The notes under the pieces are model-generated. The model was given only the letters and a program-made list of their open reading frames with translations. It did no database searches and was not told the origin of the DNA. A stretch of DNA of 64,000 bases from Chloroflexota bacterium (lineage in GTDB: Bacteria; Chloroflexota; Anaerolineae; B4-G1), in assembly GCA_024232355.1 (NCBI GenBank), contig JAAEPW010000386.1:17363-81362 (forward strand), given 5' to 3'. Below, in pieces: positions 8,904 to 16,800 of this stretch. Numbering within the stretch: position 1 is the stretch's first letter; each line of letters opens with the position of its first letter. Both the position numbers and the translations under genes were made by a program.

Positions 8904-9869
8904 ATGGGTAAATATTTTGTTCCTTCTACACCCCTAACTCCAGTCGATCGTCTCCGCGAATCGCTGGCCGAAGCCGAAAAGCTGGTGATAAGTTTGCGTG
9001 GGGCTGGGACCCAAGTACTGGCATTGCTCCATTTGCTGGACCAGGTTACGGATTTGGTGGCGGAATTTGAGATGACCGGGGCGGACGTGCGTGCCGAATG
9101 TGCCCGTCTGGAGACTGTGCGGCAGCAACTCTGCCGTCGCCAGACTCACTTTTTGACCGAGGCTGGGTCTGCATTGCAGGAAGAGCGAGCGGTCGCCCAG
9201 CCAGATCACGACCGCTGGTGGTGGTTTCTGGACGAGGCAGTGGCACAACAGCGACAGGATCGGTTGCGCCGCACACTGACGTGGGGTTTGGTGTCGGTTT
9301 TTCTATGTATAGTCGCTTGGTTGGTATATGATCGTTTTGTTGCGCCTCCGATTCCAGTACGACAAGCATTGAGGTATAGCGCGGCGGGGGAGGATTTGAT
9401 CGGGCTGGGGGACTGGCGAGCGGCCTTGACCGAGTTCGAGGCCGCGGCGACCGTTACTCCAGACGATCCCGATATCTGGGTCTGGTTGGGCGTGATTTAC
9501 GCCAAGTTGGATGAACTGGACAAGGCACAAGAGGCATTTGATACGGCTCGTGTTCTGCATGGGACTGAGATGGATTTTCTGCTGAATCGCAGCCAGGTTT
9601 ATCTGAATGTGGGGGATCTGGATGCGGCAAAGGTTGATCTCGAACAGGTCATTGCTTTCTCCCCGCAGTCGGGGACGGCCTATTACTTGCGAGGTACTGT
9701 TTTTGCGGAGCAAGGGGAGTATGCGGTAGCCGTGGATGACTTGGAACGAGCGGCAGAACTGGCCCAAGAGGCCGGGGATTCGCAGTTAGAGGCAACAGCC
9801 CGCGTGCAGCGGGCGATGGTGATGCAGACGTGGATGGGGCAGCTGTCCACACCAACGATGGAGGATTGA
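8904..9869 (+). CDS. Membrane-anchored TPR protein
   Basis: 321 residues. An N-terminal helical, coiled-coil-like cytoplasmic part (about 10-120) is followed by a single membrane helix (about 127-147, TWGLVSVFLCIVAWLVYDRF). Tetratricopeptide repeats then fill about 160-300, with WVWLGVIYAKLDELDKAQEA and AYYLRGTVFAEQGEYAVA visible. TPR regions bind other proteins, here probably outside the membrane. No catalytic motif is seen. It lies nine bases after the MBL-fold gene and four bases before the small domain protein at 9874, so it belongs to the same run. The ribosome site is weak. Confidence 0.8.
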   Translation: MGKYFVPSTPLTPVDRLRESLAEAEKLVISLRGAGTQVLALLHLLDQVTDLVAEFEMTGADVRAECARLETVRQQLCRRQTHFLTEAGSALQEERAVAQPDHDRWWWFLDEAVAQQRQDRLRRTLTWGLVSVFLCIVAWLVYDRFVAPPIPVRQALRYSAAGEDLIGLGDWRAALTEFEAAATVTPDDPDIWVWLGVIYAKLDELDKAQEAFDTARVLHGTEMDFLLNRSQVYLNVGDLDAAKVDLEQVIAFSPQSGTAYYLRGTVFAEQGEYAVAVDDLERAAELAQEAGDSQLEATARVQRAMVMQTWMGQLSTPTMED

Positions 9870-9873
9870 CCAG

Positions 9874-10134
9874 ATGATGAGAGAAGAGGAATTGGATCGT
9901 CTACGGGCTGTCAAGTCCATGTACGAGGTCGATTTGATGGGCAAAGCAAACGTTGTTGGGGTTGGGATCGGGCTTCGGCAAGCCGAGGGCAAGTCGACTG
10001 GAGAACCAGCTATTGTAGTTTCAGTGACAGCCAAAGTCCCTACATCTCAACTTGATCCGGATGACGTGATACCGCATGAATTGGACGGAATTCTCGTAGA
10101 TGTACAGGCTGTTGGCAGATTGCGAGCATTTTAG
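9874..10134 (+). CDS. Small stand-alone copy of the protease N-terminal domain
   Basis: 86 residues, no signal peptide. It lines up along its whole length with the first ~85 residues of the serine protease encoded next. Shared elements are K-x-NVVGVG-x-G, TGE, VSV-x-x-K, an IP/VP-x-x-LDG segment, a DV pair and a final G-x-LRAF. This looks like a free domain produced by partial duplication. It could compete with or inhibit the protease, or bind the same partner. No other function is recognisable. It starts five bases after the TPR protein and is followed by a 15-bp palindrome. Confidence 0.75.
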   Translation: MMREEELDRLRAVKSMYEVDLMGKANVVGVGIGLRQAEGKSTGEPAIVVSVTAKVPTSQLDPDDVIPHELDGILVDVQAVGRLRAF

Positions 10135-10137
10135 TTC

Positions 10138-10171
10138 AGACCTGCCAGGTTTTCTGAAACCTGGCAGGTCT
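10138..10171. repeat. Perfect 15-bp palindrome between the paralogous domain genes
   Basis: AGACCTGCCAGGTTT (10138-10152) and AAACCTGGCAGGTCT (10157-10171) are exact inverted repeats with a four-base loop. No T tract follows. It sits four bases after the small domain gene and 40 bases before the protease. It resembles REP-type dispersed palindromes; it could also end or stabilise the upstream transcript. Confidence 0.75.
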
Positions 10172-10211
10172 TGCCTCAAAAGGAAACAAGTAGCAAAGAG
10201 GAGGATGAAAA

Positions 10212-11219
10212 GTGATAGCACAATTGATGGCTCAGGCTAGACAAGTCAAGGGCGCTCACGTCGAGAGTTTATTGTCCAAGTCCAACGTTGTGGGTGTTGG
10301 CCTCGGCTACAAGATCAGCCAGGGGGTCAACACGGGCGAGTTGGGTCTCATCGTCTCGGTCAAACGCAAGACGACCTCCGATGTCTTGGCATCAAAGGAT
10401 AGAGTGCCAAAAATGCTCGATGGCGTCAAGACAGACGTGGTAGAGACCGGGGTGCTGCGTGCCTTTGATCTGGGCCCGCGCGACCGTTGGCGGCCCGCCA
10501 TTCTACCTGGAGTTACGATGGGGCATCACGATATTACCACCGGCACCTTTGGCTGCCTGGTGCGTCGAGGTGAGGAACGATTCATCCTCTCAAACAATCA
10601 CGTCCTGGCCAATGTGAACGCTGGTCAGCAGGGGGACGCCATTCTCCAACCTGGAACATCTGACGGCGGCATAGCCAGCGACCGTGTTGCCACGTTGGCC
10701 GATTATATCCCTCTCGACTTTGGCACCGCTCCAGCCGAGTGCCCCATCGCTAATTTTTCCGCTACACTGCTGAATGCTATTGCTGGGGCCTTTGGCTCCA
10801 GCCACCAACTTCAAGCAACCAAACAGACACCTGGAGAGAATCGGGTGGATGCTGCGCTGGCACGCCCACTCTCTCAAGATATGGTGAGCAACGAGATCCT
10901 CTACATTGGCGCGCCGACCGGTGTTGGCACGGCTACGTTGGGGACCGAGGTGCAAAAGACGGGGCGTACCACCGGTCACACGCAGGGTACCATTACTCAG
11001 ATTGATGCGACAGTGCGTATCCAATACGGCAGTCAGTCGGCCCTTTTTACCGGTCAGTTGATTGCTAACGAGATGAGCCAGTCCGGCGATTCTGGTTCAG
11101 CGGTATTGGATATGGACAAGCGGGTCGTGGGTTTGCTCTTTGGCGGTTCGAACGTGGCTACGATCATCAATCCGATTGACGAGGTCTTTTCAGCACTGAA
11201 CGTAGAGTTGGCACTCTGA
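10212..11219 (+). CDS. Nal1-like trypsin-fold serine protease
   Basis: 335 residues from a GTG start preceded by AGAGGAGG. The first ~85 residues form the domain also encoded alone at 9874. The rest is a chymotrypsin/trypsin-like fold: His130 in LSNNHVLAN, a probable Asp in ENRVDAALARPL, and nucleophile Ser294 in SGDSGSAVL. TLGTEVQKTGRTTGHTQG is characteristic of the plant NAL1/bacterial S1-like group. No signal peptide is seen, so it may be cytoplasmic or exported by another route. A strong terminator follows at 11278. The substrate is unknown; the neighbouring free N-terminal domain suggests a regulator or partner. Confidence 0.85.
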   Translation: MIAQLMAQARQVKGAHVESLLSKSNVVGVGLGYKISQGVNTGELGLIVSVKRKTTSDVLASKDRVPKMLDGVKTDVVETGVLRAFDLGPRDRWRPAILPGVTMGHHDITTGTFGCLVRRGEERFILSNNHVLANVNAGQQGDAILQPGTSDGGIASDRVATLADYIPLDFGTAPAECPIANFSATLLNAIAGAFGSSHQLQATKQTPGENRVDAALARPLSQDMVSNEILYIGAPTGVGTATLGTEVQKTGRTTGHTQGTITQIDATVRIQYGSQSALFTGQLIANEMSQSGDSGSAVLDMDKRVVGLLFGGSNVATIINPIDEVFSALNVELAL

Positions 11220-11277
11220 GAGAGTGTCATCAGAAACGGCGCAAACGCTACTCGGCTCGTGATCCAAGACAACCATC

Positions 11278-11312
11278 AGGTGCGACCCACTTTAACTGGG
11301 TCGCACCTTTTT
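11278..11312 (+). terminator. Rho-independent terminator after the protease gene
   Basis: AGGTGCGACCCA (11278-11289) and TGGGTCGCACCT (11297-11308) form a perfect 12-bp stem with a seven-base loop, followed by TTTTT on the + strand. It separates the + strand protease gene from the convergent - strand beta-helix gene and may serve both. Confidence 0.9.
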
Positions 11313-11322
11313 CAATACGTCC

Positions 11323-13806
11323 CTATGCCTCTCGGAGTACCAGTGGCAGATAGATGTAGACAAGGAAGAATTCGTCGGCGCCAACGTCATAGCCGTCGTA
11401 CTGTGGACGGGTGTCTTTGTCAATGTCGTTGTCCACACTAGCGTCCACGCCAGCGTCTCTCGCTGCCGAGTTGAAGCGGATGTGATAGTCATTGCTATTG
11501 GCGTCCACAAAGGCCGGATCGCCGTAGAGGTTGGCGTTGCTGATGATGGTCCCGCTGTTGATCGTGTCGGTGAGGTTGGCCCATGTATCCGCACCCCACA
11601 GCGTGTGGCTGGCCGTGACAGCGCCGTTCACGTCGATGCCGATGGTGTGGCTGACCAGGATGGTGTTGGTCAGCCAGAGAGACGTCCCAGAACCTAGATA
11701 GATCCCTTGGCCGTTCCCACTGCTGTTTCGGGCCAGGGTGGTGTGCAAAGCTCTGGCTGTTGTTCCTACAGTGAGATGGATACCAGCGCCATCGTCGCTG
11801 GCCTGATTTTCCACCACTATGTTGTTGATCAGTGTGACATCACTACTCTCTTCGATGTGGATGCCACCGCCGTTACTAGCGGCCATATTGTTGTAGATTT
11901 TGTTGTTTGTGAGTGTGGCGTCGTGGCTTTGAAAGATGTCAACTCCCCCACCGCTCCAAGAACTGGCCGTGTTGTTGTAGATTTCGTTGTTCACCAGATG
12001 GGCATTGCTACCATATTCAAGCTCGACTCCGCCGCCGTACCCGCTGCTCGTGTTGCTAAAGATATGACAGTTACTGATGATGGGATGAGCGCCACTGGCA
12101 TAGACGCTGCCGTTGTTCGAACCGTTGGTCAAGCTCAAGCCCTCCAACGTAGGCGTGACGCTCCCGGTGATATGGACCACGCGCCCCTGCTCTACGGCGT
12201 CCAATGTGCTGGGGTGGGTATCGGAATCAGGCGGCTCTGTAAATATGTCGTTGTAGCCGCCTCGGATGGTCAGCGTCTTGGTGATAAAGACCGCTTGCCA
12301 CAAGACTCCACGCTTTTGCACACCCCGGCAGACACCGGCCACTTTGACGACGTCGTCCGGCGAGCTGCTGCTATCGACCGCTGATTGGACGTCATCATAA
12401 GTGCCAGCGTTGAGGACCACGCAGCAAGGCGATTCGTCTGCGCCCAGGTCGGACAACTTGCAAAAGGGGCGTGGATCGCCGTCAATGTCGGCGCTCACAT
12501 CGGTGCTCACTCCCCAGCCCACCGCCGCCGAATGAGAGGCGATGTGATAGTCGCCGCTGTCGGGAGCGATAAAGGCCGGGTCGCCCCAATCGTTGGTGTC
12601 GGAAACAATGCTCCCAGGTCCCGCAATGTCAGTCCCGTTGGCCCAGGTATCCACGCCCCACAGGGTGTTTTGTAGTGTGACCGTTTGGTCAGAGGTGGCG
12701 TAAATCCCCGTCGTGTGACCGACCAGGATAGTGTTGGTCAGCCAGATGGCGGAATCAGTGGAAAGGGAACTGTATACGTACATGCCCCGTCCGACTCCGC
12801 CGTGGTTGCGGGCCAGAGTGGTGTGGAAAAAGTGGGCCGTCACGCTGTCGATATAGATTCCAGACCCGCTGTGGCCGGCGATCACCCGATTTCCTACCAC
12901 CATATTGTTCACCAGGGTGACGTCGTGGCTGTTACGGAGGCGTATGCCGCCGCCATAGCCGGCCGTATTGTCGTAAATTTGATTGTCCGCCAGCGTGGAG
13001 CCGTCGCTGCTTGATAGACATATCCCGCCGCCGTCTTGGCTGACTGCGGTGTTGCTATAGACCTGGTTGGCCGTCAGCGTAGTGCCATTGCTGTCCGAGA
13101 GATAGATTCCGCCGCCGTAGGTAGTGGCCGTGTTGCTGTAGATCTTGTTGTCTGCCAGCGTGGGGCTGTCGCTGTCCCACACGCGGATCCCACCGCCAAT
13201 GGTGGTGGCGGTGTTGCTGTAGACTTTGTTACCCGTGAGCAAGACGCTCTCGCCGCCGGTGACGTGAATTCCCCCGCCCTGGGTGGCGGTGTTGCCAAAG
13301 ACCCAGCAGTTGCGGAGAACGAGGTTGACGTGGATGGAATTGATGCCGCCGCCATAGGTAGCCGAGCCATTGGTGATGCGGAGCCCGTCCAGTGTGGGTG
13401 TGATGCCAAAGACATAGCTATAGATCACGTGCCGCGCCCCCTCGCCGTCCAACGTGGTGGGGTGGGTGTTGGGGTCGCGGGCGGGCGGGGCAGTGGTCGC
13501 GCCGTCCCAGCCGCCATAGATGGTGATCGATTGGGTAACAGTAATGACGGCATCGCCGGTCCCGGTATAGGTCCCGGCAGCAAGATAGATCGCGTCGCCG
13601 CCGGCAGCTTGGCCCAGCGCAGTCTGTAGGGCGCAAGGCGCGGCCTGGCTACAATCGGTCCCACTGCCACCGGAGGTCACGAATAGGTCGCCGGGGTCGG
13701 CGTGGACGATGAGTGTGGCAGCGTTCAGCCACAGGAACAAGCCCAGCAGCAACAGTCCTCCGGTGCTCAGGCTAGAGATGATTTGTTGGCACTTGGTACG
13801 AGTCAT
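11323..13806 (-). CDS. Secreted right-handed beta-helix protein with YLPLVL tail
   Basis: 827 residues. A signal peptide covers about residues 1-36 (hydrophobic core GLLLLGLFLWLNAATLIVHA). Two homologous halves follow. Each begins with a strand-rich segment carrying an YGGW/RGGYN motif and a THP-x-TLD loop, then a parallel beta-helix of short repeats such as SNTAT-x-GGGI and NTAS-x-GGG, and closes with a DID-x-D-x-RP segment and GADE. The fold resembles polymorphic outer-membrane or pectate-lyase-like surface proteins; no catalytic residues are identifiable. The C-terminus ends VYIYLPLVLREA, the tail shared with other exported proteins here. AAGGAG lies before the ATG. It starts 21 bases after the giant protein gene and is probably cotranscribed with it. 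Confidence 0.85.
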   Translation of the reverse strand: MTRTKCQQIISSLSTGGLLLLGLFLWLNAATLIVHADPGDLFVTSGGSGTDCSQAAPCALQTALGQAAGGDAIYLAAGTYTGTGDAVITVTQSITIYGGWDGATTAPPARDPNTHPTTLDGEGARHVIYSYVFGITPTLDGLRITNGSATYGGGINSIHVNLVLRNCWVFGNTATQGGGIHVTGGESVLLTGNKVYSNTATTIGGGIRVWDSDSPTLADNKIYSNTATTYGGGIYLSDSNGTTLTANQVYSNTAVSQDGGGICLSSSDGSTLADNQIYDNTAGYGGGIRLRNSHDVTLVNNMVVGNRVIAGHSGSGIYIDSVTAHFFHTTLARNHGGVGRGMYVYSSLSTDSAIWLTNTILVGHTTGIYATSDQTVTLQNTLWGVDTWANGTDIAGPGSIVSDTNDWGDPAFIAPDSGDYHIASHSAAVGWGVSTDVSADIDGDPRPFCKLSDLGADESPCCVVLNAGTYDDVQSAVDSSSSPDDVVKVAGVCRGVQKRGVLWQAVFITKTLTIRGGYNDIFTEPPDSDTHPSTLDAVEQGRVVHITGSVTPTLEGLSLTNGSNNGSVYASGAHPIISNCHIFSNTSSGYGGGVELEYGSNAHLVNNEIYNNTASSWSGGGVDIFQSHDATLTNNKIYNNMAASNGGGIHIEESSDVTLINNIVVENQASDDGAGIHLTVGTTARALHTTLARNSSGNGQGIYLGSGTSLWLTNTILVSHTIGIDVNGAVTASHTLWGADTWANLTDTINSGTIISNANLYGDPAFVDANSNDYHIRFNSAARDAGVDASVDNDIDKDTRPQYDGYDVGADEFFLVYIYLPLVLREA

Positions 13807-13827
13807 TTTTGGGCTCCTTGTCGCGCG

Positions 13828-16800
13828 CTAGTTTACTTTCCAGACGTGGACCGCCGTCTTGCCCGACGGCCCGGCTTCTCGTTCTGTGATATAGACGAGT
13901 TGGTGTACCTGATCGTAAGCGGCGGCGCTCAATGTGGCACATTCCGAGTCGAACACGTTGTCAACCGCACTATAGACTGCGTAGGGCACCACGTCCCATG
14001 GCTCTTTGGTTCCGGCGACGACGTCCACCAGTTCCTCTGGGTCATAAAAGAGAATCTGAGGCTGGTAGGGATATGCGTGATATCCTTTATACATGTTGCA
14101 GGGATCGTTCGCACATTCTTCTTGGGTACCGTAGCAATTATCTCCTAGTCCCTTTTTACCAACGATCAAGATGCCGCTCTTGCTCTCGGTCTGCACCCAG
14201 GCGCCGCCTCCCCAATAGTCTGTGGCCCGATAATTTGGAAAGTGACATTCGTCGGGGTTGTCATAGCATCCCGGATAGATTTCGGGATAATAGAGCAGGG
14301 CCAGCGCGTCCAGATTTTGCCCGGATGTGGGGGGATTCCCGTCCTCCCAGGGGGCCAGGGCATACAGCGTTGGCCCTTGAGAGCCGCCAAGCGCACCAGC
14401 CTCACGAGGGCTGCCGGCGATGAGCCATTTTCCATCCAAATGCTGTGTGGCAAAGCTCTCGGGGGCCTTGAAGAGATAATTGCAAGTCTTGGCATTGTGG
14501 AACTCGTTATCAGTCGATGGACGTGCTCCAATGTGCCACACACCTCGAGCCCCGGTCATATCAAGGTTGCTCCATCCCAATGAATCCTGATCGTGGGCGG
14601 CTACATTGTACCAGTCTCTCAGGTTCCACGCGATCTTGTCTGTGTTGGGCAGATATGCCAGGCCATCCACTTCGCGGTAGATGCATTCGTCGTTATAGGT
14701 GCAATTGTTTATCCACCCTCCAGTGATATCGGCTAGTGGTCGGAGCACGGATGCCGTGGGTAAGGACGCGAAATCGTTCTCTATCGCGGGGGCGGGAATG
14801 CTAATTTCTCCCACGAGATCGTTTTGGTCGTGGGCGGCTGCATAGAGGGAGCCAGGATAGCCATCGGATGATCCTGCGGGGTCACCTTCAGGATAATAGG
14901 CCAGTGCGTGACCACTGTAGGCCCAGTCATCACTTGTTGGGTAGGCAAAGGCGCCCAAGTAGGTCAAATCGCTCGGCTGGATGAGACCTGTGCTGATGGT
15001 ACCACTGACGACGATTGTGTGCGTGTCGCTCACGACCGCCGCGGACGACGATGCGCAGTTTGTGGCTGTCAGGGTAATGATCTTGCTTCCGGACGTGGTC
15101 CACATGTAGGACACGTTAGTCGTTCCTTGCCCGCTGTCTGGTTCAGGTGACCAGTCGTAGACGATGGGCAGCGTGGCGTTGGACGGATTAACGCTGGCGC
15201 TAAAGATGTGCGCGACGAGACTGCCGCTGGCGGGGCCGTTGATGGTCACACCGGTCAAAGGAGCAGCGCACGGGGCCGTATACTGGCGTAGGATCAAGGG
15301 CAAGTAGATGGTGTTGGTAAAAGTGCTGGGATCGTACAGTTTGAACAACCCGCTGGTATCGCTGATGACGGTAGGGCTGGTGACGCTGGCGACCCGCACC
15401 TGGGCAGAGGTGGTCGGAGTGGATGGTGTGGTCCAGGTGTAAACACCAGTGTTTGTGAGGGAAGAGGCGATGGTTTGGCTTGTGACAAAGCTATCTGTGG
15501 AGTATGTCAAATCGACATCGGGGACGCTCTCTGATGTTGTCCAACGGATCTGGTGCACGCTGTTCACCCGCCAGGATGTTTCACCGGTGGGTATGATGAG
15601 GCTCAGAGTGGGTAATTGTACAAGATATTCGTCGGCGCCCACATCCGGCGCAGAGCCGCTGGGCCGAGCGTCACCGTCGATGTCGTCATCACACAATCCG
15701 GCAGTCAAGGGTACACCTTGGTCAATGGCCGCGGTGGCTCCTTCGACCAGGTGCAGATCGCCGTTGTTGCCGTCGGTGAACAGAGAGAGCGGCTGGTTTT
15801 CCAGGTTGCCAGCCTGATATGCGACGCCATCTCGATCTCTCAGATTGTGGGTGACCAGGTTGTTGATGACGTCGACGTCGCTAAGGGGGAGGTTCCATTC
15901 GATAGATGAGAATGGAGCCTGCGTCGAGGCGACGGTGTTGTGCACAGCCTGCGCGCCACAAGCCTGCCAGAGGCAGATGCCACAGTCGAAACCATACTGG
16001 GAGGCAAACAGCCCGGTATTGTTGGCAAAGACAAAATTGTTGCGGATGATGCCGCCATAGTGGTCTATGTATCCTCCTTCAGCGCCGGGACATGGATTGT
16101 CAGAGTAGGTGCGTATGCCATCCCCACTGGATGCCAGGCCAAAGCCGATGCCTCGCGCATTGTTGCGCACCTCGTTGCGTTCGACCAGGGTGTCGCGACA
16201 GGATCGCCAGAGGTGAATGCCGTGTTCGGACAGGCCGCTCGCGCACCAGAACCCTTCGATGAGGTTATCGCGGATGATCCAGTCGCGGGCTTGGTGGGCG
16301 TCTACACCTCCGGTGTAACAATCATTGCGGATGTGGGGACGTCCGGCGTCGGTCAACTCGATGTGGGAGCAAGCGATGGTGCCGCTATCGGGAAAGTACA
16401 GGGCGTTTTCACCGGTGTGAGGATTGATCTTGATTGCTTGTTCGCCAGGATCAATGATGTGGACGTTGTAAATCAGTGTGTTCAATGTATCACTACTCGG
16501 CAAGGACATCACGTGGATCGGATGATAGTACGCCTCTCGCAACGTTAGGTCAGCAATGGTTACATTGGAGGCCACGATCTGGATGATCTCGGTGGTCACA
16601 TAGTCGCCGTCCAGCACGACGTTCTCACGGTTCCCGCTGGCCGAGCGCAGGGTCACGTCGGGCACGTCGAACCGCAAAAAGACGCCATTGAGGTTATATG
16701 TGCCGTCAGCGACTAGAATGGTCGTGTTGGAGGAGGCAGTGTTTACGGCGCTCTGTAACTCGGCCACGGTATCGACAGTGACGATGTTGCCACTGGGCGC

